This document shows, one piece after another, positions 1 through 8,220 of a stretch of 64,000 nucleotides of DNA. The DNA is from Ignavibacteriales bacterium. GTDB taxonomy: Bacteria; Bacteroidota; Ignavibacteria; Ignavibacteriales; Ignavibacteriaceae. The notes beneath the pieces are model-generated. The model was not told the DNA's origin, ran no database searches, and saw nothing but the letters and a program-made list of their open reading frames with translations. The stretch lies in assembly GCA_016700155.1 (NCBI GenBank), contig CP065001.1, positions 3,348,001 to 3,412,000 of the forward strand, in the 5' to 3' direction. The translations under genes and the position numbers were made by a program. How positions within the stretch are numbered: position 1 is the stretch's first letter; every line of letters starts with the position of its first letter.

Positions 1-1
1 A

Positions 2-1369
2 ACCGATGAACAATTTGCTAATGACCCGACACAGGCTAACCCGACCTATCTTGCAAGAGATGAACGACGTTACAACAGGCTCGGCAGAATTGGAGTTACA
101 CTCGATCATCAGATTGATAAAATGCACGGTGTATCGGGAATGGCTTATATTAATCCTAAGTATCTTCAGAGATCTGAAAGAGGAACATTCAGAGATTTTA
201 CAAGATACCACACTGGCGGCAATGTAATGTACACCAATACGGCTAATTTCAATAAGGATATCAATAACAAATTTATTGTTGGATTAGATGAAGCATACCA
301 GGATGGTGCTGTATTATTCTATAGTCTTTCGCCAACTAATTATCGTGGTGATGAGCTAAGAGATAACAAACGTGAAGGCGCAAATAATTTCGGAGCTTTC
401 TTTCAGAATGAAGTAAGAATAAATGAGAACCTTAGTATCATTCTCGGCGGCAGATATGATAATGTAACTTATTACTCAGAAAGTTTTATTGAAACAGGAT
501 ATGGATTACAAACAAAATCATTTGAAAGAGTAACTCCTAAAGCCGGCATTACTTATATGTTTTCGCCGACACATAGTATTTATGCAAACCTCGGCGGCGG
601 TGTTGAAGTGCCAGCAGGAAATGAAACTGATCCAGCAGGAACCTATGGTCAGGACACCGTTTATCTTTTAAATCCTTTACTCGAGCCGATAAATTCAACA
701 ACAATAGAAGCCGGAACAAAACAACTTCTTTATCTGGGAAGTAGTTCTTTATTACAGTCAGTTACTTATGATTTAGCCGGTTATTATATAATTGTAAAGA
801 ATGACATCATTCCTTACAGAGGCGGAAGATTCTACTTTACAGCAGGTGAAACAAACCGTATGGGAATTGAAGCCGGAATTAATCTTCAATTTGATCATGG
901 TATTTCACTCGCAACTTCATTCACCTATTCGCAGAATAAGTATAAAGATTATATGGTTGATTCTGTTCATTACGGTGTTGCAGGTGCTTCTGCTGATTAT
1001 GAAGACAATAAAGTTGCCGGTGTTCCCGATTATTTTTATTACGCCGGTTTAACTTATGAACCTAAAGGTTTAGGTGGTTTATATCTTACATTTAATATCA
1101 ATGGTCTTGGTGAATATTTTGTTGACGATGCAAACAAAATAACTGTTCCATCATATAATGTTTTCGGCGCAGTTTTAGGAATCAAAGACGGAATACAACT
1201 TACACCGCATATTTCTGTCCAGGGATTTGTAAGTATAAATAATCTTAGTGATGAAAAGTATATCGCTTCGGCATTTATTAATCCTGACTTTGTAAACGGA
1301 GTTCCGGTATATCTTGAACCAGGTTTACCAAGAACTATTACAGCATCAATTTCTCTGGGATTTAACTAA
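2..1369 (+). CDS. TonB-dependent outer-membrane receptor, C-terminal part (5' end outside window)
   Basis: The reading frame is open from the first bases of the window, with no start codon that fits a complete receptor, so the gene begins upstream and only about 455 C-terminal residues are visible. These have the alternating aromatic beta-strand pattern of a TonB receptor barrel: FGAFFQNEVRIN, LGGRYDN, FERVTPKAGITYMFSP, NPLLEPINSTTIEAGTK, and a final strand ending in SLGFN. The motif VDDANKITVPSY matches VDDAN motifs near the end of the two complete receptors downstream, so all three look like paralogs. The signal peptide, plug and TonB box are not visible and the substrate cannot be told. 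The next receptor starts about 130 bp downstream on the same strand. Confidence 0.85.
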   Translation, partial: TDEQFANDPTQANPTYLARDERRYNRLGRIGVTLDHQIDKMHGVSGMAYINPKYLQRSERGTFRDFTRYHTGGNVMYTNTANFNKDINNKFIVGLDEAYQDGAVLFYSLSPTNYRGDELRDNKREGANNFGAFFQNEVRINENLSIILGGRYDNVTYYSESFIETGYGLQTKSFERVTPKAGITYMFSPTHSIYANLGGGVEVPAGNETDPAGTYGQDTVYLLNPLLEPINSTTIEAGTKQLLYLGSSSLLQSVTYDLAGYYIIVKNDIIPYRGGRFYFTAGETNRMGIEAGINLQFDHGISLATSFTYSQNKYKDYMVDSVHYGVAGASADYEDNKVAGVPDYFYYAGLTYEPKGLGGLYLTFNINGLGEYFVDDANKITVPSYNVFGAVLGIKDGIQLTPHISVQGFVSINNLSDEKYIASAFINPDFVNGVPVYLEPGLPRTITASISLGFN

Positions 1370-1408
1370 GTATAAGTTTTATATTTAAGTGATCCATTTA
1401 TAACATTG

Positions 1409-1433
1409 ACCGGGGATAAAGTTTATCCCCGGT
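1409..1433. repeat. Perfect 12-bp inverted repeat between two receptor genes
   Basis: The arms ACCGGGGATAAA and TTTATCCCCGGT are separated by one base. As RNA this folds into a GC-rich hairpin 40 bp after the first receptor's stop. No clear U-run follows, so it may be a weak terminator or mRNA-end stabiliser rather than a classical terminator. It could also be another dispersed palindrome, although it lacks the GTAG/CTAC ends seen elsewhere. Confidence 0.5.
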
Positions 1434-1496
1434 TGATTGAAATTCACATTTACTGATAGATACTTTTTCTGTTATCTTATTTTAATGGGAGCTGAC

Positions 1497-3611
1497 TTGA
1501 ACTTCATAAAATCTCACCTTATAGTTTTAGCACTATTTTTCTCTCCCCTTTTATTTTCACAGGAAGAAGAAAAAGGCGATACTCTTAAATACGGACTTGA
1601 AGAAGTAACCGTTGTTGGAACAAGAACTAAAGAAAAAATTATTGATATACCCTACTCAGTCTTTAGTGTCGAAAAAAAAGAATTAGCTTACGGCAAAAAA
1701 GTTTCTGCCCGCAATGTACTTGCAGATGTTCCGGGTTTATTTCTGCAATCAAGATATGGCAACCAGGATCTCAGAGTCTCAATCCGCGGATTCGGCAACA
1801 GGTCGAATACAGGAATACGCGGAGTAAGAATATTACAGGATGGAATTCCCGAATCAGAACCGGATGGTGAAACAGTTATTGATGCAGTTGACTTCACATC
1901 TCTCGCAGGCGTTGAAGTTGTTAAAGGAAATTTATCATCTCTTTATGCAAACGCACCCGGCGGTGTAATTGATTTTAAAACAGATTATTACTTTGCTGAT
2001 AACTTTGCCGCAACATTCAACCAGGTTGGTAAGTTTGGCTTCAGGCAAAATGGTTTTAAAGTTGGATTAAAAAACAGTGAGAACCGTTTCTTCCTTTCAT
2101 ACTATTATCGGAATCTTGATGGTTACAGAAAACACAGTGAAGAATATCAACACCTTGTAAATGCTATCTATGAAGGTTATCTCGGCAATAGATCAAGCAT
2201 AACTCTTCTTGGAAATTTTGTTGATGGTTTTAACCGTTTACCCGGACCTCTTACAAAAACTGAATATGAAACTGATCCTTTTATGTCCAACCCATTAGCC
2301 ACTGCATTGGACTTTAGAAGAATGACAAAGAAAGGACGACTCGCAGTTAAATACAGTACTGGTTTTGGCGATGTTGATGAAAACGAATTAGAAATAACAG
2401 CCTACGGTGGAATAAAAGAATTAACAAAAACTGACAATGAATTATTTGTACTTTCAACACGTTACTCGCTGGGAACACTTATCCGTTATGCAAACAGGGG
2501 ACATATTGCTGATCTTAAAAATACATTTACTGCCGGAATGGATTATGCGTTTCAAAGCGGACCCATCAATGCTTTTGAAAACACTTCCGGTGTAAGAGGT
2601 GTATCTGTTCAAAATTCTTTTGATGCAAGTGTAAGCAATGTTGGATTTTATTTTTTAGATCATCTTGATCTTATAGAAAATAAACTTGGTTTGTTTCTAT
2701 CAAGCAGGTACGATATCAGCAAATTCAAGAGAGATATCTATATACCTTTTGGTTCAACAGATTCAGCAAGAGTTTTTTCAGGGCTAACTCCTAAAATTGG
2801 TATCAATTATAAACTGTTAAGAGAAGTTGCTGTTTACAGTTCTTACGGTGTTAGTTACGACTTTCCGGCATTAAGTGAACTTGATAATAATTTGTTCACA
2901 ACAAATTCAGCTTATACATTAAATCCTGATCTCGATCCGCAGCGTTCTAAAAATTTTGAAGTAGGTGTCAAAGGAAATATCATTAACCGTGAAGCAGAAT
3001 TCATGCGAAAGGTAACATTTGATGTTACTTTTTTCCATTATATAATTTCAGATGCAATTGTTCCGTTCAACATAAATCAGCAGGTTTATTTAAAGAACGC
3101 AGCAAAAACAAAAAGAACGGGAATTGAAATTGGTTTAAAGACTCATCCATTTGAGGAAACCGAACTGCTTATAAATTACACTTATACAAAATTCAAATAC
3201 GACACCTATTTAACAGAAAATTATACGCCAACCGGATCGACAGTTGTAAACTATTCCGGCAATTTTGAACCGTCTGTTCCACAGCAGATCGTTAACTTTA
3301 TTTTTAATTATGAGTTTGAAATAAATGATGACATCTCCGGTTTGTTACAATGGGATTGCGACTACATCGAAAAAATTTATGTCGATGATGCAAACTCTGA
3401 AACCGCGCCATCATTCTTCTATGGAAATATTATGGCTGGCATAACATATCAAAGTGAATTGTTCAGCACAGTATTTTACACAGGTGTTTACAACATTTTT
3501 AATAAAAGATATGTTGGGTTTGTAAACATCAATGACTATTTCGGGAGATACTATGAAACCGGTGAACCAAGAAGTTTTTACGCCGGCTTAAATGTTAATT
3601 TTAAATTTTAG
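1497..3611 (+). CDS. TonB-dependent receptor (paralog 1 of the receptor/propeller module)
   Basis: A complete receptor of about 704 residues for energised uptake across the outer membrane. I prefer the TTG start at 1497: GGGAG lies five bases upstream and the product then opens with a normal signal peptide (NFIKSHLIVLALFF...LLFSQ). A longer frame opens at 1437 and an ATG lies at 1485, but both give an awkward N-terminus. After the signal come a TonB-box-like EEVTVVGTRT and the plug domain (VPGLFLQSRYGNQDLRVSIRGF, DGIPESEPDG, GVEVVKGNLSSLYANAPGGVIDF), then the barrel to the terminal NFKF. It is strongly similar to the receptor at 6051 (shared KIIDIPYS, RIRGF and PESEPDG-type motifs). A secreted beta-propeller gene follows after 6 bp. 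The substrate is unknown; the RGFG.RSNTGIRGVRIL plug is loosely like ferric-siderophore receptors. Confidence 0.9.
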   Translation: MNFIKSHLIVLALFFSPLLFSQEEEKGDTLKYGLEEVTVVGTRTKEKIIDIPYSVFSVEKKELAYGKKVSARNVLADVPGLFLQSRYGNQDLRVSIRGFGNRSNTGIRGVRILQDGIPESEPDGETVIDAVDFTSLAGVEVVKGNLSSLYANAPGGVIDFKTDYYFADNFAATFNQVGKFGFRQNGFKVGLKNSENRFFLSYYYRNLDGYRKHSEEYQHLVNAIYEGYLGNRSSITLLGNFVDGFNRLPGPLTKTEYETDPFMSNPLATALDFRRMTKKGRLAVKYSTGFGDVDENELEITAYGGIKELTKTDNELFVLSTRYSLGTLIRYANRGHIADLKNTFTAGMDYAFQSGPINAFENTSGVRGVSVQNSFDASVSNVGFYFLDHLDLIENKLGLFLSSRYDISKFKRDIYIPFGSTDSARVFSGLTPKIGINYKLLREVAVYSSYGVSYDFPALSELDNNLFTTNSAYTLNPDLDPQRSKNFEVGVKGNIINREAEFMRKVTFDVTFFHYIISDAIVPFNINQQVYLKNAAKTKRTGIEIGLKTHPFEETELLINYTYTKFKYDTYLTENYTPTGSTVVNYSGNFEPSVPQQIVNFIFNYEFEINDDISGLLQWDCDYIEKIYVDDANSETAPSFFYGNIMAGITYQSELFSTVFYTGVYNIFNKRYVGFVNINDYFGRYYETGEPRSFYAGLNVNFKF

Positions 3612-3617
3612 TGAACT

Positions 3618-5243
3618 GTGAAAAAAAAGATCCTGTTTTGTTTTATTTTTTTTATTAGAGTTTTGCAGGCTCAGACTGAACTTGATGTTGAGAAGGTTCA
3701 GATCTTTCCAAGTTTCATTACTCAAACGGAGCCTGTCGCCGCTGTGCATCCAAATGATCCGGATATTTTATTCGTCAGCGCTGTTACATTCAATACATCA
3801 AATGCTTTCAGAAGTGAAGGAGTTTATGTTTCAACTGACGGCGGACAAACCTGGTTTGGTTCTGATACCTGTAAAGGCGCATCAACTATAAATCACGGTG
3901 GCGATCCGGGTGTTGTAATCACTAACTCAGGTAGATTAATTCTTTCACACATCGGCAATATTTTCCCGGGAATGTATTCACACTATTCAACCAATCTTGG
4001 AACAACATGGTCTAACGCTTCAACAATCACGACCAATCAAACCGGGGATAAAGGAACAATCTTCTATGATAATTCTTCAACAAGCAACTACAACGGAAGA
4101 ACTTATCTTTCATGGATTGATATAATAGATCCGTTTGCTGCTCTTTGTTCTTATTCATCAAATGACGGTGAAACATGGAGTACGCCTGTTATAGTAAATC
4201 CAAATCCTCCATTAAGATGTGTTGGTGGTTCAGTTGCTTCCTCAAGAACCGGAGATGTTTTCGTTACCTGGGCAGGCGTTACAAATGTCGCACCTTTCTA
4301 TGAATCATTTGCAGGACTTGCCACTTCAACTGACGGTGGAGTAAACTGGTCATTTCAACAAAATATTTTTGATATGCGCGGCATAGCAGGAACGCTTCCA
4401 TTAAAAGGCGGAATAAGAGTGAATGGTATTCCGCAAATATCAATTGATAAAAGCGGCGGCACACGTGACGGCTGGCTTTACATAGTAACAACCGAAATGA
4501 ATAACTCCCCTGCCGGCAGCGATCCCGATGTTGTAATTCGTTATTCAAGTGATAACGGAATTAACTGGTCACCCGGAATAAGAGTAAACCAGGATGAATT
4601 AAACAACGGAAAAGTACAATACTTTCCTTCTCTCGAAGTAGATGATCTGGGAACACTGAACATTCTTTTTTATGACGACAGAAATACAACTCAGGATTCA
4701 ACAGTTGTTTTTCTTGCCCGTTCTACTGACGGAGGAAACACATGGAATGAATACTCTATTAAAAACTCCAGGTTTAAACCTAAGCCAATACTCGGCGGGT
4801 CATCTGCGTACCAGGGTGATCGCATAACTCTTTTAACTGTTGACGATAAACACTATGCATTCTGGATGGCAGATTACAATGGTATTTACCAGGTATGGAT
4901 GAGTATAATTGATGATGTACTTTTGCCTGTTGAAGAGATTGAAAATATTATTCCTGAGAATATTGTGCTGGAACAAAATTATCCAAACCCGTTTAATCCA
5001 ACAACAACAATAAAATTCACTGTAGGGGACGCATATTATGCGTCCCCTACACACGTACTTTTAAGAATCTATGATGTATTGGGAAATGAATTAGCATTAC
5101 TTGTTAATGAACAAAAATCACCGGGCATTTATGAAGTTGAATTTAATTCTTCAACTTTAAAAAATATCTCATCGGGAATTTATTTTTACAGATTGCAAGC
5201 GGGTGAATTCTCATATACAAAAAAAATGATTTTGTTAAAGTAG
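3618..5243 (+). CDS. Secreted Asp-box (BNR/sialidase-like) beta-propeller with type IX sorting tail
   Basis: A 541-residue exported protein. The start is GTG, 6 bp after the receptor stop, followed by a short signal peptide ending near VLQAQ. The body carries repeated Asp boxes (STDGGQTWFG, SNDGETWSTP, STDGGVNWSF, SSDNGINWSP, STDGGNTWNE), typical of a five- to six-bladed sialidase-type propeller. I do not see the catalytic Arg triad clearly, so enzymatic activity is not claimed. From about residue 450 it ends in a type IX sorting domain (LEQNYPNPFNPTTTIKF ... SSGIYFYRLQAGEF..KKMILLK), so it should be exported across the outer membrane and attached or released there. That tail contains an 11-residue VGDAYYASPTH insert encoded by a palindrome (5021-5051). 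It is paralogous to the gene at 8221 and probably co-transcribed with the upstream receptor. Confidence 0.85.
   Translation: MKKKILFCFIFFIRVLQAQTELDVEKVQIFPSFITQTEPVAAVHPNDPDILFVSAVTFNTSNAFRSEGVYVSTDGGQTWFGSDTCKGASTINHGGDPGVVITNSGRLILSHIGNIFPGMYSHYSTNLGTTWSNASTITTNQTGDKGTIFYDNSSTSNYNGRTYLSWIDIIDPFAALCSYSSNDGETWSTPVIVNPNPPLRCVGGSVASSRTGDVFVTWAGVTNVAPFYESFAGLATSTDGGVNWSFQQNIFDMRGIAGTLPLKGGIRVNGIPQISIDKSGGTRDGWLYIVTTEMNNSPAGSDPDVVIRYSSDNGINWSPGIRVNQDELNNGKVQYFPSLEVDDLGTLNILFYDDRNTTQDSTVVFLARSTDGGNTWNEYSIKNSRFKPKPILGGSSAYQGDRITLLTVDDKHYAFWMADYNGIYQVWMSIIDDVLLPVEEIENIIPENIVLEQNYPNPFNPTTTIKFTVGDAYYASPTHVLLRIYDVLGNELALLVNEQKSPGIYEVEFNSSTLKNISSGIYFYRLQAGEFSYTKKMILLK
5021..5051. repeat. 31-nt near-perfect palindrome inserted in frame in a sorting domain (flavour A)
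   Basis: The arms TGTAGGGGACGCATA and TATGCGTCCCCTACA flank a single T. It is read in frame as VGDAYYASPT(H) in the loop between the PFNP..IKF strand and the L.IYD.LGNE strand of the type IX sorting domain. Near-identical copies lie at the same protein position at 40943-40970 and 42679-42707. Confidence 0.9.
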
Positions 5244-5345
5244 CTGCTTCTTTTCTTTGAAAGAATAAATACAAATCCAACCTGCATTGTTATGCATGAC
5301 TGACTCACATACAATTTCTTTAATGTATGTTATTAAATAGTTGTG

Positions 5346-5353
5346 TATTTTTG
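5346..5353 (+). promoter_or_regulatory. Possible -7 box (TATTTTTG)
   Basis: This matches the Bacteroidota TAnnTTTG -7 consensus and lies 39 bp before the start of the small membrane protein gene at 5393. No convincing TTG at -33 is seen, so it is tentative. Confidence 0.25.
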
Positions 5354-5392
5354 AATTAATTCAAATAGATTATCCCTCACACCCGATAAGTG

Positions 5393-5962
5393 ATGAAAAG
5401 AAGAACATCCGGTAAAATAAACTTTAAGAAAATTATAGCAGTCTTTGCATCACTTATGCTATTGTACAATACAGGCGGTTACATTGTTGTATATCAACAG
5501 CTTATCGCAGATACAAAACAGGAAAACCATCTTGCCATCAGTGAAAAAAAAGTAAAAGAAAAAATTATTTTACTCTCATTCAGAATAACTGATATCGAAA
5601 ATAAAACAATTGATTTTATCTGGAAGCACAGCAAAGAATTTAAGTTCAATGGTGACATGTATGATATCGTTGAAAGAATAGATACAAAAGACTCTGTCCA
5701 TTTTTATTGTTTCCTCGACAAAAAGGAAAACAAACTAAATGCTGCTTTCAATGACCAATATGAAAATGACCTGGAAGAAAAGAAGCGTAAAACATCAGGA
5801 AGATCTTTAGCGGCACAGCAGGTAACAGATTTATTTTTAGCTTTGATAATTCTAAGTACTCCTGACTGTGCCGGACAAAAATATTTATCTTTACTTGAAA
5901 AAGGATATCTCAATAATGAACCTGATATCCCTTCCCCACCACCAAAAATATTAATTACTTAA
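5393..5962 (+). CDS. Small membrane-anchored protein of unknown function between two receptor modules
   Basis: About 189 residues from ATG 5393 (a GTG lies one codon earlier). The basic N-terminus is followed by one hydrophobic segment (residues about 14-32, IAVFASLMLLYNTGGYIVVY). A periplasmic-side region comes next, containing FKFNGDMYDIVE and SVHFYCFLDKKENKLNAAF, then a second weakly hydrophobic stretch (VTDLFLALIIL) and a Pro-rich end (PSPPPKIL). I do not recognise a named domain. From memory, short proteins of this general plan occur next to TonB receptors in other Bacteroidota, but I cannot verify that here. Its place between two receptor + propeller pairs suggests an accessory role in their uptake or sensing. 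Confidence 0.7.
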   Translation: MKRRTSGKINFKKIIAVFASLMLLYNTGGYIVVYQQLIADTKQENHLAISEKKVKEKIILLSFRITDIENKTIDFIWKHSKEFKFNGDMYDIVERIDTKDSVHFYCFLDKKENKLNAAFNDQYENDLEEKKRKTSGRSLAAQQVTDLFLALIILSTPDCAGQKYLSLLEKGYLNNEPDIPSPPPKILIT

Positions 5963-5979
5963 TGACTTTTAATTCATCC

Positions 5980-6019
5980 TACCCTCCTCACGGATTTTTA
6001 AAAAACCGGGTTGAGGGTA
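5980..6019. other. Weak inverted repeat upstream of the third receptor
   Basis: TACCCTC (5980-5986) and GAGGGTA (6013-6019) can pair, with an inner CGG/CCG. It lies between the 189-residue gene and the receptor at 6051. It could be a weak terminator or a leader hairpin. There is no U-run and no riboswitch signature. Confidence 0.25.
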
Positions 6020-6050
6020 AATACTGTATTTTAAAACCAATGAGGTGAAT

Positions 6051-8204
6051 ATGAAATTTTGTATAAAAGTCATTCTCCTTTTGATGACTTTATCTTTGTT
6101 TTCATTTTCTGTGATTTATTCGCAGGATGGAACAGCAAATAATGACAGCCCGGTAACTAAATTAGATACACTGCAATATGAAACTGATGCAGTCGTGGTT
6201 ACCGGTACGCGTACAAATGAAAAGATAATTGATATTCCATACTCTGTAGTAAGGATAAGTCCGCTTCAATATAAGTATAGCAGAAAGGTTTCAATCAGTG
6301 ATGTGTTAAGTGCTGTACCCGGTGTGTTTATGCAATCACGTTATGGAAATCACGATGTGAGGATTTCTATACGTGGATTCGGCAGCCGTTCAAACACGGG
6401 GATTCGTGGAGTAAGAATACTTCTCGACGGAATTCCTGAATCAGAGCCGGATGGACAAACACGTATTGAAGCAATCGATTTTAATTCCATCGGAAGTATT
6501 GAAGTGGTGAAAGGAAATTCTTCTTCACTCTATACTAATGCGCCCGGCGGAGTTATAAATTTTATTAATGATATAAATTTCTCACAGTCTTTCATTACAC
6601 AGTTTAATGATTTTGGTGCAAACGGTCTTCGAAGAAACGGGATCAAAGCCGGAGTGCGGACTGAAAATTATGGTCTGCTCGCAACTTACACTTATCATAA
6701 TTATAAAGGCTTTCGTCCGCACAGCGAAGACTACTGGCACATTATGAATGTGGTGCTTGAAACTACTCCCGGAGATGACACCAAATTACAATTCCTTGGT
6801 TACCTTGCCAGCGGGTTGATAAGACTTCCAGGCTCATTAACCAAAGAACAATTTGATGCCGATCCTTTTCAGGCTGGACCAAGGGAGCTGCTTTGGGACT
6901 TCAGAAGAATTTCTAAAAAAGGAAGAGTAGGCATCAGGTTTAACACAAGCTTTGGCGCACAAAAAAATAATGAAATAGAAGTTACAGGTTACGGAACAAT
7001 AAAATATTTTGAGCGTGTAGCCGTTGAATCATTCAGGATCTTTGATCGGTATGGTTTAGGTGCTTCGGCAAAGTACCAGAACAAGTCCGTTTTCTTTGAC
7101 AGAGAAAATACTTTCACAATTGGCGGAGATCTGTTCTATCAAACCGGACCTGTTTCCGACTTTGAAAATATAGGCGGTGCAAAGGGAGATAACCTTAATG
7201 CAAACGGCTATATCGATGAAACTGTCGGGAACACAGGTTTGTATGTTTTAGACAATTTTGAATTGTATAACAAGCAATTATATCTTATGGTCAGCGGAAG
7301 ATATGACAATGTATATTTTCAGCAAGTCAACAGAAATTTTGGTGCGCAAAACGAACTGTTAAGATATGAAGACTTTACTCCGAAGTTTGCTTTAAATTAT
7401 AAAGTCACTCCATCGATTGCAGTTTATACTTCTTATGGATATAGTTTTGATTCACCGGCTGGAAATGAATTGGATGATTATCCAAAACAAAATCAGCCGG
7501 CATTTTTACTTAACTCAGATCTGAGACCGCAAAAGTCAACAAACTTTGAGCTCGGAGTAAAAGGAAATCTTGTTGACATGGAAAAAACTTTTTTCAGAAA
7601 TGTACTTTTTGATTTTACTTTCTTTAATACGATAGTAACAGATGAAATTGTACCTTTTGAAATAGATCAGGATATATTTTTCAGGAATTCAGCAAAGACA
7701 AAAAGAAGAGGTCTTGAAGTAGGCGTAACTGCTGAAGTCTATGAAGGACTTAAAGCAACAGTTTCATATACCTATTCAGATTTTGTTTATGATGAATATT
7801 CCGCGCTGACTCTTGATGATTTATTCGTACCATCATACAGAGATTTTTCAGGCAACCTCGTTCCAAGCGTACCCAAGAATAATTTATTTGCCTCGCTTGA
7901 ATACCGACAACGAATAATTGCTAACATATATGGATACGTTAAAGGTTCATACCAGAACATAAGCGGTATGTTCGTTGATGACGCAAACACGGCTGAGACT
8001 GACGGTTATCAATTACTTAATTCATCATTAGGTTTTGAATTACTTGCAGGTAATTTCAGTTTGCTGGTTTCAGGCGGTGTAAATAACATGCTTGACAAAC
8101 TCTATGTTTCATTCATTAATATTAATGCAGCAAGAGGTCGTTACTATGAAGCAGGTGAACCGCAATCAATTTTTGCAGTGTTTAAGTTAGGCTACTATTT
8201 CTAA
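6051..8204 (+). CDS. TonB-dependent receptor (paralog 2 of the receptor/propeller module)
   Basis: A receptor of about 717 residues. ATG 6051 is chosen over the in-frame GTG at 6045 because GAGG lies five bases before the ATG. The signal peptide (KFCIKVILLLMTLSLFSF...IYSQ) is followed by a TonB-box-like DAVVVTGTRT and a plug (VPGVFMQSRYGNHDVRISIRGF, DGIPESEPDGQ, GSIEVVKGNSSSLYTNAPGG). The barrel contains DNFELYNKQLYLMVSGRYDN and KTKRRGLEVGV, and ends in FKLGYYF. It is clearly homologous over its whole length to the receptor at 1497, including KIIDIPYSV and the VDDAN...GRYYEAGEP C-terminal region. A beta-propeller gene follows after 16 bp, repeating the gene order of the first module. The substrate is unknown. 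Confidence 0.9.
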   Translation: MKFCIKVILLLMTLSLFSFSVIYSQDGTANNDSPVTKLDTLQYETDAVVVTGTRTNEKIIDIPYSVVRISPLQYKYSRKVSISDVLSAVPGVFMQSRYGNHDVRISIRGFGSRSNTGIRGVRILLDGIPESEPDGQTRIEAIDFNSIGSIEVVKGNSSSLYTNAPGGVINFINDINFSQSFITQFNDFGANGLRRNGIKAGVRTENYGLLATYTYHNYKGFRPHSEDYWHIMNVVLETTPGDDTKLQFLGYLASGLIRLPGSLTKEQFDADPFQAGPRELLWDFRRISKKGRVGIRFNTSFGAQKNNEIEVTGYGTIKYFERVAVESFRIFDRYGLGASAKYQNKSVFFDRENTFTIGGDLFYQTGPVSDFENIGGAKGDNLNANGYIDETVGNTGLYVLDNFELYNKQLYLMVSGRYDNVYFQQVNRNFGAQNELLRYEDFTPKFALNYKVTPSIAVYTSYGYSFDSPAGNELDDYPKQNQPAFLLNSDLRPQKSTNFELGVKGNLVDMEKTFFRNVLFDFTFFNTIVTDEIVPFEIDQDIFFRNSAKTKRRGLEVGVTAEVYEGLKATVSYTYSDFVYDEYSALTLDDLFVPSYRDFSGNLVPSVPKNNLFASLEYRQRIIANIYGYVKGSYQNISGMFVDDANTAETDGYQLLNSSLGFELLAGNFSLLVSGGVNNMLDKLYVSFININAARGRYYEAGEPQSIFAVFKLGYYF

Positions 8205-8220
8205 TCACTTTAAAAAGGAA

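Noticed and set aside
1437..1496. Longer N-terminus for the second receptor from 1437
   Set aside because: It has no ribosome site and would place extra hydrophobic residues before a normal signal peptide; TTG 1497 has GGGAG at good spacing.
5963..6050. Cobalamin or other riboswitch before the receptor at 6051
   Set aside because: The 88-bp gap is too short and lacks any conserved riboswitch core; only a weak hairpin is present.
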